Shown here in pieces: positions 41,557 to 49,830 of a stretch of 64,000 nt of DNA. The first letter of the stretch is position 1. Each line of letters opens with the position of its first letter. Location of the stretch: NCBI RefSeq assembly GCF_008973665.1, contig NZ_WACP01000013.1, positions 162,792 to 226,791 of the forward strand, in the 5' to 3' direction. The notes beneath the pieces are model-generated. The model saw nothing but the letters and a program-made list of their open reading frames with translations. It ran no database searches and had not been told where the DNA came from. The translations under genes and the position numbers were made by a program. The stretch comes from Paenibacillus tengchongensis. GTDB taxonomy: Bacteria; Bacillota; Bacilli; Paenibacillales; Paenibacillaceae.

Positions 41557-42286
41557 GGTCATGTTCGGAATGGAATGGAAGCTGGCCGTCCGCGGCATGG
41601 ATATGGTTATCTTTGCCGTCGCGATGCCGGTCGCCGTGATGATTGTACTGGGGATGATTTATGGCGACCGTCCGGCATATGCAGGGGCAAGCTACAGCTT
41701 TGTGGAGCAATCCTTCGGCGCTGTTACGGCCGTAGCCATTGCAGCCTCCGGCTTAATGGGATTGCCGCTGGTGGTTGCCGATTACCGCAGCCGGAAGATT
41801 CTTAAGCGATTCAAGGTGACGCCGGTCAGCCCTGTATTGATCCTGCTGGTGCAAATGCTGGTCAACCTGCTGATGTCACTGATTGCCCTGGTGCTGGTCT
41901 ACATTGTGGGCGCAGTATGCTTTGGCCTGCGTGTGGAAGGAAGCTGGGTATTGTTTATGGGCGCCTTTCTGCTGGTTGCAGCCTCAGTATACAGTATCGG
42001 CATGCTCGTGGGGGCGGTGTCGCCGAATATCAAAATCTCCAATCTGCTGTGCTGTGTGCTTTATTTTCCGATGCTGCTGTTCTCCGGTGCTACTATTCCC
42101 TATGAGGTCATGCCGGGAGCCTTGCGCCGGGCCGCCGATGTTCTGCCGCTGGCTCAGGGCATTAAACTGCTGAAGACGGCTTCGCTGGGACTCCCGGCTG
42201 ACCATATGCTGCTGCCGCTAGCCGTAACAGCGGGGATAGCGGCAGTATGCGGCAGCATTGCCATACGCTTCTTCCGCTGGGAGTGA
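41543..42286 (+). CDS. ABC-2 type transporter permease
   Basis: 247 residues from ATG 41543 behind GAGGAGGAG. Six membrane segments and the ABC-2 signature near the end (LFSGATIPYEVMPGALRRAADVLPLAQGIKLLK). It forms an exporter with the overlapping ATPase, probably for a drug or toxic compound sensed by the tandem MerR regulator. Confidence 0.9.
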   Translation: MRVFRVMFGMEWKLAVRGMDMVIFAVAMPVAVMIVLGMIYGDRPAYAGASYSFVEQSFGAVTAVAIAASGLMGLPLVVADYRSRKILKRFKVTPVSPVLILLVQMLVNLLMSLIALVLVYIVGAVCFGLRVEGSWVLFMGAFLLVAASVYSIGMLVGAVSPNIKISNLLCCVLYFPMLLFSGATIPYEVMPGALRRAADVLPLAQGIKLLKTASLGLPADHMLLPLAVTAGIAAVCGSIAIRFFRWE

Positions 42287-42305
42287 AGCTGCGGGTTACC
42301 CCCGG

Positions 42306-42884
42306 CTAGAATTCAACACCCCGTACCTTGGAGAACACCATGGTGTCCCGCAGCGCGCCGTCTACATCCAGCTGGTCATTGCGGAGGATGCCCTCCAGCG
42401 TAAAGCCCGAACGACGGGCGACGCCTGCACTGCGTTCATTGCGGGCGTCGCAGCGGATTTCCAGACGGTTCGCCTGCAGCTGCGTGACCGCAAACCGGGT
42501 GATTGCCTCCACAGCCTCCGTGACCAGCCCCTGTCCCGCCCAAGCCGTATGAATCCAGTATCCGATTTCGAATTTACGCGCTTCCCAGTGAATGCGGTGC
42601 AGGCCGCTGCCGCCGATAAACTGTCCGCTCTCCTTCAGAATCAGCATCAGCCGCAGATCGCTGCGCTCCAGAAACTCGAGCCGCGAGCGGCGGACGCTGG
42701 CCTCCGAATCCTCCGGTGTCAGTCTGCTCGTCCACGGCATCCAGGGCCGCAGCTCGCCGATGCTTTCCTGCGCCGCCTGGCATACCGCCGCCCCGTCTCC
42801 CCACTGCGGAGCACGGATCAGCAGCCGCTCACTCTCCAGACTTTCCGGAATGTCCATCAGAATCAGAGGATTATCGTTACCCAT
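42306..42884 (-). CDS. GNAT acetyltransferase, RimJ/RimL type
   Basis: 192 residues (MGNDNPLILMDIPESLESERLLIRAPQWGDG). Typical parts are FIGGSGLHRIHWEARKFEIGYWIHTAWAGQGLVTEAVEAITRFA (acetyl-CoA loop) and LEIRCDARNERSAGVARRSGFTLEGILR. It is expected to acetylate a protein N-terminus, an antibiotic or a polyamine; the substrate is not known. It converges on the ABC permease gene with about 20 bases between and no terminator seen. Confidence 0.88.
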   Translation of the reverse strand: MGNDNPLILMDIPESLESERLLIRAPQWGDGAAVCQAAQESIGELRPWMPWTSRLTPEDSEASVRRSRLEFLERSDLRLMLILKESGQFIGGSGLHRIHWEARKFEIGYWIHTAWAGQGLVTEAVEAITRFAVTQLQANRLEIRCDARNERSAGVARRSGFTLEGILRNDQLDVDGALRDTMVFSKVRGVEF

Positions 42885-43009
42885 GTTTACCGCTCCTTCG
42901 CTAATACAGATAAATAAGGCTAGCCTACCATAGTCCCGTTTAGATTTACACAGTCTGGTTACATAAAAAGAGTCGAAAGTATCTGAATACCATCAAGGAG
43001 GAGAACGCG

Positions 43010-43906
43010 ATGAAGGATCAATTGACGGTACAAGACCCTACTACCCAATATCAGAAGGCTACGCCGGAATTCCAGCAGCAGCAGCCTGCTCCGGGGCTGG
43101 AGCAGAAGATGACTCCGAAGCCGGATGATGGTTCAAGCACTTATAAAGGCACCGGCCGACTGACCGGACGCAAGGCTGTAGTCACCGGTGCGGACAGCGG
43201 CATCGGCCGGGCGGTCGCGATCGCTTATGCCCGCGAAGGGGCCGATGTGGTGCTCTCCTACTTGCCGGAGGAAGAAGCCGATGCGCAGGAGGTCGTCAAG
43301 CTGGTGGAAGAGGCAGGCCGTAAAGCTGTCGCCCTGCCGGGGGATATCAAGGACGAGGCATACTGCGAACAGTTAATCTCTACTGCGGTGGAGCAGCTCG
43401 GCGGCATCGATATTCTTGCCAATATCGCCGGGATGCAGCAGTTTGTAGAAGATATTGCCGAGTTGACCACCGAACAGTTCGATGCCACCTTCAAGACCAA
43501 TGTATATTCCCTGTTCTGGCTCTGCAAGGCGGCGGTCAAGCATATGAAGCCGGGCAGTACGATTATCAACACCTCGTCGATTCAGGCCTACAGTCCGGCG
43601 CCGATTCTCCTGGATTATGCGACGACCAAGTCGGCCATCAACACCTTCAGTAAAGCGCTGGCCCAGCAGGTGGCGGAGAAGGGCATCCGTGTCAACGTTG
43701 TCGCTCCGGGTCCGGTCTGGACTCCGCTGCAGGTGAGCGGCGGCCAGCCGGTAGAGAAGCTGAAGGAATTCGGCAACACGACTCCGCTCAGCCGTCCCGG
43801 CCAGCCGGCCGAAATGGCTCCGGCGTATGTGTTCCTGGCGAGTCCTGAGTCCAGCTACATCAGCGGCGAGACGCTGAATGCGAACGGCGGCATGCCGACG
43901 CCGTAA
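43010..43906 (+). CDS. short-chain dehydrogenase/reductase
   Basis: 298 residues, the extended type with about 45 extra N-terminal residues rich in Gln and Pro (general-stress YhdF/YghA group). The cofactor motif is VVTGADSGIGRAVAIAYAREGADV, then NIAGMQQFVED, the Ser of INTSSIQAYSP, the catalytic Y-x3-K in LLDYATTKSAIN, and the end SSYISGETLNANGGMPTP. It reduces or oxidises a carbonyl/alcohol with NAD(P) in the cytoplasm. AAGGAGG precedes the start. It is often a stress gene; no SigB promoter was identified here. Confidence 0.92.
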   Translation: MKDQLTVQDPTTQYQKATPEFQQQQPAPGLEQKMTPKPDDGSSTYKGTGRLTGRKAVVTGADSGIGRAVAIAYAREGADVVLSYLPEEEADAQEVVKLVEEAGRKAVALPGDIKDEAYCEQLISTAVEQLGGIDILANIAGMQQFVEDIAELTTEQFDATFKTNVYSLFWLCKAAVKHMKPGSTIINTSSIQAYSPAPILLDYATTKSAINTFSKALAQQVAEKGIRVNVVAPGPVWTPLQVSGGQPVEKLKEFGNTTPLSRPGQPAEMAPAYVFLASPESSYISGETLNANGGMPTP

Positions 43907-43953
43907 CGGAATAGGCGCAACGTGCAGCGACCCTTAACAAAGATATGCGTATG

Positions 43954-43986
43954 CCCCGCAGAATAACGGTTATTCTGCGGGGTTTT
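43954..43986 (+). terminator. terminator after the SDR gene
   Basis: CCCCGCAGAATAA at 43954-43966 pairs fully with TTATTCTGCGGGG at 43970-43982 (13 pairs, three-base loop), then TTTT. Confidence 0.92.
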
Positions 43987-44072
43987 GCTGTGCGGCGGCC
44001 AGCGTTTTTTTCCATTCCCGGAGTGACGTATATTCATAACTGGCCATAACGGACCTCCTTCGTTGTTAATTC

Positions 44073-44586
44073 CTACCGGAACAGCTCATCCAGCTCGGAG
44101 ACGTGTTTTATGAACCTCAGCTTATGCCGGTACGGCTCCAGGAATTGCAGGATTTCCGGCTTCTGTTCTTCGTTGAACTGGCGGCTCCAGCCGTAGCACC
44201 GGCGCAGCATATGGAGCGATTGCTTATAATTGCCCTGTCTGATTCCCAGCCGCTGAAGCAAATACCGTTTGGTAATCCGGTAATATCTTACCCCTGGGGG
44301 CGTGTCCAGAAAAATAATCAGCTCTGCTTCGGCAAAAGGCCGCCGATACCCAGCGGTGATGCACGCCCTCCAGAATCCACTGCGGCGAATTCACAATATC
44401 CATAAGAAAAGCATCCCTGTCCGCTTCGCTGTTGCGGATGTCACCCCCGGGAGACCGTCTCCATACCACATTGTCCAGCTCATAGCAGGGGATACCCAGG
44501 CGGCCCGCCAGCGTTCTGGCGAGAGTGGACTTGCCGCTGCCGACAGAGCCGATAATATGTATTTTGACCGGAGCTACTCGATCCAT
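44073..44586 (-). pseudogene. P-loop kinase (FlaR/adenylate-kinase-like), frameshifted
   Basis: The N-terminal part (VKIHIIGSVGSGKSTLARTLAGRLGIPCYELDNVVWRR, WILEGVHHRWVSAAF) is in one frame. The C-terminal part (LLQRLGIRQGNYKQSLHMLRRCYGW, FLEPYRHKLRFIK) is in another. Removing one base from the AAAA run at 44334-44337 restores a continuous protein of about 170 residues through AEAELIIFLDTPPGVRYY and RITKRYLLQRLGIRQGN, as expected for this family of small-molecule kinases. So it is a single-base frameshift, real or a sequencing error. Confidence 0.75.
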
Positions 44587-44810
44587 TGTCTGGGCCCTAT
44601 CCTGTGAAAAAGACCGCTATCTCCGGCTGAAGCTGCATGAACGATTCGTTGTATCGTGAAATCGCTGATCGGTTTGGGCAGCTCGGTAGTTCGGAAGTAG
44701 CCGCATTCGAGGATTTCCGGTGAAGCGGGCTGCGGAATGTCCTGCAGAATTTGTCCGGCCTCATTGGTTATTACTGCGGCAGCCCCAAGCAGTTTTTTGG
44801 TCACATGCAC
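44574..44810 (-). pseudogene. Nudix hydrolase with internal deletion
   Basis: 78 codons from GTG or ATG near 44808. The start KKLLGAAAVITNEAGQIL is the first strand of a Nudix domain. It jumps directly to a C-terminal Nudix segment (QPASPEILECGYFRTTELPKPISDFTIQRI). The catalytic Nudix box (GX5EX7REUXEEXGU) is missing, so about 60-70 residues have been deleted in frame. Its end overlaps the start of the kinase gene by 13 bases. Confidence 0.65.
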
Positions 44811-44930
44811 ACACCCTCTCTTGCATTATTGGTGATATAACCCCGATACTATTAATGAAGGTATCATACCCGGCGGCAAACAGCTGTGAAATGTATGATA
44901 ACAACAAGCAGGCAAGGGAACGGTGACCAT

Positions 44931-45590
44931 ATGCAAATAGAACTCGATGATGAGATGATTCACATAGATGTGCAGTACGGGAAGCGCAAGAAGCTGTTGC
45001 TTCATATGGATGCAGCGGGCCGTTTCACACTCAAGGCACCAAAGGGGACAAGCGAGGAGACGCTGCGCAGTGCGCTGGAGCGGCAGCGGGAATGGATATC
45101 CGCAAGCCTGCGGCGCAGCAAGGAAGCGCGGAGAACACCCGAGCCGAAGGTATACAGCGGCGGGGAAGATGAGCGTTTTCTGTACCTGGGCCAAGAATAT
45201 CCGCTGCACGAACTGATTGCGACGGATCAGTTAACCGCCGAACAATTGAAGCTTCAGCTCAAGCGGTTCTATTTTGCCAGCCTGAAGAAGCTGATTGCGG
45301 AGAGGATCGGACCCTTCCAGGCGCAGCTTAAGGCCAAACCCAAAAGCGTCGAGATTATCGAGTCCGGCACCAAATGGGGCAGCTGCAGTGCAGATAAGAA
45401 GCTGGCCTTCAATTACCGGCTGGCGATGGCTCCGGCCGAGGTGATCGATTATGTCATCGTGCATGAACTATGCCATCTGCTGCACATGAATCATGACCGC
45501 TCCTTCTGGCGGCTTGTAGGCAGTGTAATGCCCGATTATGAGGATAAGGAGGCCTACTTGGCCCGGCAGGGCCAGTTCATGACACTATAA
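44931..45590 (+). CDS. YgjP-like metallopeptidase (M48/DUF45)
   Basis: 219 residues from ATG 44931 (AAGGGAACGG before it). The zinc motif is HELCHLLHMNHDRSFW in VIDYVIVHELCH (about residues 177-192), with the upstream ESGTKWGSCSADKKLAFNYRLAMAP typical of YgjP/DUF45 proteins. It is probably a cytoplasmic zinc-dependent peptidase. It stands alone, transcribed away from the two broken genes. Confidence 0.88.
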   Translation: MQIELDDEMIHIDVQYGKRKKLLLHMDAAGRFTLKAPKGTSEETLRSALERQREWISASLRRSKEARRTPEPKVYSGGEDERFLYLGQEYPLHELIATDQLTAEQLKLQLKRFYFASLKKLIAERIGPFQAQLKAKPKSVEIIESGTKWGSCSADKKLAFNYRLAMAPAEVIDYVIVHELCHLLHMNHDRSFWRLVGSVMPDYEDKEAYLARQGQFMTL

Positions 45591-45810
45591 GCAGGAGCGG
45601 AGTCCGTAAAGCGGGCTCTTTTCTGTCAATATTCGACATTATTTTCCTTGAAAATGTCCGCGAAGCAGTTCTTCCGTCGAATTACACAAAGACTTTTCTC
45701 CCCCTATACCACCTTAGTCTACCATCCCCATTAAACCAAAGGGTACACAACTTTACCCTCCGGTATATTCACAGACCCTGCTATTGCGAGTATCTTATTT
45801 AGTAAGAAAT

Positions 45811-45826
45811 GTTCTTAATTAAGAAC
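45811..45826 (+). promoter_or_regulatory. perfect 16-bp palindrome upstream of the lasso cluster
   Basis: GTTCTTAATTAAGAAC lies 73 bases before the lasso cyclase start, flanked by GTAAG and CTTAC. It is the only strong symmetrical element in the 45591-45898 gap. A convincing promoter pair was not found there. It is likely a binding site for the regulator of the cluster. Confidence 0.45.
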
Positions 45827-45898
45827 TTACGAAAACAGTTCCTGCAGACCTGAATCCAAGGTCCCGGGAACGGACTTTCCTTTACGTGGAGGTCTTCC

Positions 45899-47839
45899 AT
45901 GAGCGCAATCGCCGGAATCTATCATATGCAGCATCATACGCTTGATCCGGATCTGGGGACGGGCCTGATGGGACAGCTTGAACGTTACCCGGCAGACGAA
46001 GCCAGGGGATGGCAGCACTCGGACGTCTACCTGGGCTGCAGGGCGCAGTGGATTACGCCCCAATCCCTTGCAGAGAAGCTCCCCTTCTACGACCGGGAGC
46101 GGGGACTGGCGATTACGGCGGATGTCATCCTCGATAACCGCCCGGAGCTGACCGAACAGCTCGGCATTCCCACTTACGACCGGGAGAGCATCCCGGACAG
46201 TCTGCTGATTCTGCTGGCTTATGACAAGTGGGGGGAGCAGGCGCCGGCCCATCTGGTGGGCGACTTCGCTTTCATGATCTGGGATGAACGGAAGCGTTCA
46301 TTATTCGGAGCCAGAGATTTCTCGGGTAACCGGACGCTTTATTATTACCGGGGGGCAGGGTTGTTTGCCTTCTGCACAGTGATTCATCCGCTGCTGGCTC
46401 TGCCCGGTGCAGACCGGCGCCTGAATGAAGACTGGACCTCCGAATTTCTGGCGATTCCGACCCGGGTTGATGCCGCCGACTGCTTCTCTACCATTTATCA
46501 GTCGGTTCAGCAGCTGCCGCCGGCGCATTCCATTACGGTTACCGGAGAGAATGTTGCATTCTCGCGGTACTGCACGCTTGAGGCGCCGCCTGTTCTGCGG
46601 CTCCGCTCAAACGGTGAATACGAGGAAGCGTTCCGCGAGGTGTTCGGACGGGCAGTGCATGACAGGCTCCGCACCCGGCTGGCCGTCGGGGCGAACTTAA
46701 GCGGGGGCCTCGATTCCGGATCTGTAGTCAGCTTTGCAGCCTCGGAGCTGCGGCACAAGGGGCAGCCCTTGCATACCTTCAGTTCTTATCCGGTTGAGGA
46801 CTTCGTGCAGTTCAGTCTCGGCAAACGGATCGCCGATGAACGGCCTTTTATCCAGGAGACGATTGACCATGTGGGGAACATTGAGCCCAGCTTTCTGAAC
46901 TTTCCCGAGCTGAGCCCCTACAGCGAGATCGACCCGTGGCTGGATATTATGGAAATGCCGTATAAGTTCATCGAGAATTCTTACTGGCTTAAAGGAATCT
47001 ATGAGCAGGCGCAGCAGAAAGGGGTCGGGGTGCTGCTCAGCGGGCAGCGGGGGAACTGGAGTATTTCCTGGGGGCCTGCACTCGATTATCAGGCCAAGCT
47101 GCTCCGTGAATTCCGCTGGCTGACCTTTTACCGCGAGAACCGGGGGTATAACCGGAGCATGGGGGCCGATCCGCGGAAGGTGATGCAGATTGTCGGACGG
47201 AAGGCGTTCCCGGCGCTCCGGAACATGCGCCAGCGGAGCTACCAGCCGGAGGAGCTGCCGGAGCTGATCAACCCCGACTTCGCCAGACGCACAGCGGTGC
47301 AGGAGAGACTGCGGGAGCTCCAGGTGGATGATGATACCTCGGTCCGCACCGTATACGAAATCCGGCGGGCGCATTTTGCCCAGCCGCATATCTGGAATGT
47401 CAACGGCACGGCGGCTACGAAGCTGTCACTGAAGTACGGGGTATGGGATCGTGATCCCACGAATGATCTCCGTGTCATCAGGTTCTGCCTGTCCGTTCCA
47501 GAAGAGCAGTTCGTGCAGGACGGGGTGGACCGTTCTCTGATCCGCCGGGCCATGCAGGGGCGTCTGCCCGACAAGGTCCGCTTGAACCGCAAGCAGCGGG
47601 GCGTTCAGGGGGCCGACGGTGTCTTCCGGATGGTTCCGGAGTGGAATTCGTTCCTAGGCGAGCTCCGGGAGATGCTGAGCGATGCCCGCGCCGTACCGTA
47701 TTTGAACACCGCCGGATTGGCCCAGTGCTTGGAGCGGCTGGGGAGCAAGCCCAAGCCGGAATATATTTATCATTCCGATTTCCGCCTTCTGACCCGCGGA
47801 CTGGTATTTTACCGGTTTCTGAAGCAATTATCCAAGTAA
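45899..47839 (+). CDS. lasso peptide macrolactam synthetase (asparagine-synthase-like, C protein)
   Basis: 646 residues after GGAGGTCTTCC. An N-terminal glutaminase-like domain (residues about 1-200) starts MSAIAGIYHM and lacks the catalytic Cys2, as expected for lasso cyclases, which use no glutamine. The asparagine synthase domain has the ATP pyrophosphatase loop NLSGGLDSGSVVSFAA (about residue 265). It activates the Asp9 side chain of the core peptide as an AMP ester and closes the ring to the N-terminus of residue 1. It is the first gene of the cluster, 39 bases before the precursor gene. Confidence 0.93.
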   Translation: MSAIAGIYHMQHHTLDPDLGTGLMGQLERYPADEARGWQHSDVYLGCRAQWITPQSLAEKLPFYDRERGLAITADVILDNRPELTEQLGIPTYDRESIPDSLLILLAYDKWGEQAPAHLVGDFAFMIWDERKRSLFGARDFSGNRTLYYYRGAGLFAFCTVIHPLLALPGADRRLNEDWTSEFLAIPTRVDAADCFSTIYQSVQQLPPAHSITVTGENVAFSRYCTLEAPPVLRLRSNGEYEEAFREVFGRAVHDRLRTRLAVGANLSGGLDSGSVVSFAASELRHKGQPLHTFSSYPVEDFVQFSLGKRIADERPFIQETIDHVGNIEPSFLNFPELSPYSEIDPWLDIMEMPYKFIENSYWLKGIYEQAQQKGVGVLLSGQRGNWSISWGPALDYQAKLLREFRWLTFYRENRGYNRSMGADPRKVMQIVGRKAFPALRNMRQRSYQPEELPELINPDFARRTAVQERLRELQVDDDTSVRTVYEIRRAHFAQPHIWNVNGTAATKLSLKYGVWDRDPTNDLRVIRFCLSVPEEQFVQDGVDRSLIRRAMQGRLPDKVRLNRKQRGVQGADGVFRMVPEWNSFLGELREMLSDARAVPYLNTAGLAQCLERLGSKPKPEYIYHSDFRLLTRGLVFYRFLKQLSK

Positions 47840-47878
47840 GCACAAGCTTACAGCAGCACTTGAAAGGGGGTGAGAAAC

Positions 47879-48004
47879 ATGAAAAAGGAATACAGCAAGC
47901 CTGCACTCGAAGTGTTGGACGTAAAAATGACTATGGCTGGTCCTGGTCTGACAATCGCCGACTCCTTCCAGAACGATCCGGATGAAATCGTACATTACTC
48001 CTAA
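47879..48004 (+). CDS. lasso peptide precursor (paeninodin-like, A protein)
   Basis: 41 residues from ATG 47879 behind AAGGGGGTGAG. The leader is residues 1-19 (MKKEYSKPALEVLDVKMTM), with the Tyr-x2-Pro...Leu recognition pattern for B1 and Thr at the next-to-last position. The core is residues 20-41: AGPGLTIADS FQNDPDE, ending IVHYS. Ala1 and Asp9 (residue 28) would close a nine-residue ring. The tail has the FQ-DPDE-VHY pattern and the terminal Ser that is phosphorylated in paeninodin. The sequence differs from paeninodin as I remember it at ring positions 5-8 and in the tail. No gene prediction reports it because of its size. Confidence 0.93.
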   Translation: MKKEYSKPALEVLDVKMTMAGPGLTIADSFQNDPDEIVHYS

Positions 48005-48023
48005 TTTTGTTTCAGACTTTCTC

Positions 48024-48064
48024 AGCCCTCATCCCCCTGTGCTTGCTGGAGGGGGATAAGGGCT
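48024..48064 (+). terminator. intercistronic hairpin between precursor and kinase genes
   Basis: AGCCCT at 48024-48029 and ATCCCCCT at 48031-48038 pair with AGGGGGAT at 48050-48057 and AGGGCT at 48059-48064: 14 pairs with one mismatch. The following bases are AT-rich but not a true T-tract. It probably terminates part of the transcripts or protects the precursor mRNA, so that precursor exceeds enzymes. Confidence 0.65.
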
Positions 48065-48127
48065 ATATTTACATCTTGGGGCTGAAGCGATCAGGAGGTT
48101 ACCCTGAACTAAAGTGGAGGGAAGCGT

Positions 48128-49066
48128 GTGGCAAAAACGATACAACGCTTGGCTTACCGGGCTTTCGGCCTGCAGATTTACAGCGAATTTCCGCTGCCTG
48201 AGCTTCCGCCGGCGGATGAGCCCGGCATACTCGGCAGCATCTCCGTAGAACGCGGAGATCTGAGGGAACGCTGGGAGGCCATGCCCAAAGTTACAGCCCA
48301 TCTGGGTACGGCTGACGGCGAGGTGATGTTCTCGGCGCCGGATGTGGCCATCTTCTCGGTCCAAGGGGGCAATCTCATTACCGTATCACCGGTGGACGGT
48401 GCGGATGAGGATTGTGTGCGGCTGTACATTCTGGGCAGCTGCATGGGGGTTCTGCTGATGCAGAAACGGATTCTGCCGCTTCACGGCAGCGCACTGGTGC
48501 TCGGCAACGAGGCTTATGCCCTGGTCGGCCGCTCTGGAGCAGGGAAATCCACGCTCGCCTCCTACCTGATGGACCAAGGCTACCGTATGCTCAGCGACGA
48601 CGTTATTCCCGTAACAGTGCAGGATGGCTATCCGCTCGCCGTTCCGGGCTATCCGCAGCAGAAATTATGGCAGCAGAGCCTGGACTATCTGGGGCTGAAC
48701 GCATCTGAGTACCGTCCGCTATTTCAAAGAGAGACCAAATTCGCCGTTCCGGTGCATGACCGTTTCTATGGAGAGCCGCTCCGGCTGGCCGGCGTGTTCG
48801 AGTTATCGGCCGGCGGTGAATCCCCGGTAGCCCTGCAGCCCGTGAACGGGATGGAAAGATTTCATACCCTATACCATCACACGTATCAGAGGGCCATGAT
48901 TGACCGGACCGGCATCCGCGAGTGGCATTTCGGCATGCTGGCCTCCTTTGTCAACCGGCTGCCGATGTACCGGCTGACCCGCCCGGACCATGGCTTCAGC
49001 GCTCCGCGGCAGACCGAGCTTATTCTGGAAATCATCCAAAACCAGGTGAAGGAGAATTCAAAATGA
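48128..49066 (+). CDS. lasso peptide kinase (HPr kinase/phosphorylase homologue, K protein)
   Basis: 312 residues from a GTG start six bases behind GGAGGG. The P-loop GRSGAGKST (residues 134-142), the upstream LPLHGSALVLGNEAYAL, and the acidic MLSDDVIPV match the HPr-kinase-like enzymes of lasso clusters. The paeninodin enzyme phosphorylates the side chain of the C-terminal serine of the precursor; the precursor here also ends in serine, so the same reaction is expected. It overlaps B1 by four bases (ATGA). Confidence 0.9.
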   Translation: MAKTIQRLAYRAFGLQIYSEFPLPELPPADEPGILGSISVERGDLRERWEAMPKVTAHLGTADGEVMFSAPDVAIFSVQGGNLITVSPVDGADEDCVRLYILGSCMGVLLMQKRILPLHGSALVLGNEAYALVGRSGAGKSTLASYLMDQGYRMLSDDVIPVTVQDGYPLAVPGYPQQKLWQQSLDYLGLNASEYRPLFQRETKFAVPVHDRFYGEPLRLAGVFELSAGGESPVALQPVNGMERFHTLYHHTYQRAMIDRTGIREWHFGMLASFVNRLPMYRLTRPDHGFSAPRQTELILEIIQNQVKENSK

Positions 49067-49362
49067 ATATGACCCGTGTGTTGTCTCCCGATTCCGTGCT
49101 GGTACAGCGCGAAGGCAATATCGCCAGCGATATGGACGGCGAGAAGGTAATGCTGAATGTAAAGAACGGCAAGTATTACAACCTCGGCGAAGTGGGCGGG
49201 GAGATCTGGGCTGCGCTGGAATCTCCGGCCTCGGTACGCCAGGTGACCTTAGCCATTCAGGAGATGTTTGAGGTGAGCGCGGAGATTGCGGAGCAGGACG
49301 TGCTCGCGTTCCTGCAGAATCTGCTGGATGAGGAACTGATCGCCTTCGCCGGCGAATCATGA
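49063..49362 (+). CDS. lasso peptide B1 protein (PqqD-like leader-binding domain)
   Basis: 99 residues. The RiPP recognition element fold of PqqD is visible: VLVQREGNIASDMDGEKVMLNVKNGKYYNLGEVGGEIWAAL and a helical end (VRQVTLAIQEMFEV). It binds the leader peptide and delivers the precursor to the B2 protease. It is coupled by ATGA overlaps to K before it and B2 after it. Confidence 0.92.
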   Translation: MNMTRVLSPDSVLVQREGNIASDMDGEKVMLNVKNGKYYNLGEVGGEIWAALESPASVRQVTLAIQEMFEVSAEIAEQDVLAFLQNLLDEELIAFAGES

Positions 49363-49817
49363 ACGCGCTGCGGCGGCTAAAGCAGCTGCTTGTCCATGAA
49401 CGGGCGGCGGCGGCATTGTTGCCGGAAGCGCTTTGGCGGCTGTTCCTGGCCCGGCTTCAGCTGCTGCAGCCGTTCGCTAAGACGGCTCCCCGCCTTGGCA
49501 TGCAGTCCATGGAGTCGGCGGAGGCGGCCAAGGCGCAAGAGCTGGAGGTAATCCGGAACGTCACCAAGGCGATCCGGGTGATGAGCCGCTATACGCCATG
49601 GAAGAGCACCTGCATGGTCCGGGCGGTGGCCGGGCTCAGGATGCTGGAGAAGCGCGGAGTCGAAAGCACGCTGTATATGGGTGTGGCCAGAGACAAGGCC
49701 GGCAGGATGATTGCCCATGCCTGGCTGCGCAGCGGAGAGCATTATGTCTCCGGCGATGATGCAATGCAGGGCTTTATCGTGGTTGAAAAGTTTGCCAAGC
49801 TGTTACATGCAAAGTAA
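49359..49817 (+). CDS. lasso peptide B2 leader peptidase (transglutaminase-like)
   Basis: 152 residues. The cysteine protease core has C85 in WKSTCMVRAVAGL and H120 in IAHAWLRSG, with an Asp downstream. It removes the 19-residue leader after Met19 (Thr18 in the key position), in step with the cyclase. It is the short, separate B2 type typical of Firmicutes and actinobacteria, as opposed to the fused B of proteobacteria. Confidence 0.92.
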   Translation: MNALRRLKQLLVHERAAAALLPEALWRLFLARLQLLQPFAKTAPRLGMQSMESAEAAKAQELEVIRNVTKAIRVMSRYTPWKSTCMVRAVAGLRMLEKRGVESTLYMGVARDKAGRMIAHAWLRSGEHYVSGDDAMQGFIVVEKFAKLLHAK

Positions 49818-49830
49818 TCGAGGTGGGTCC

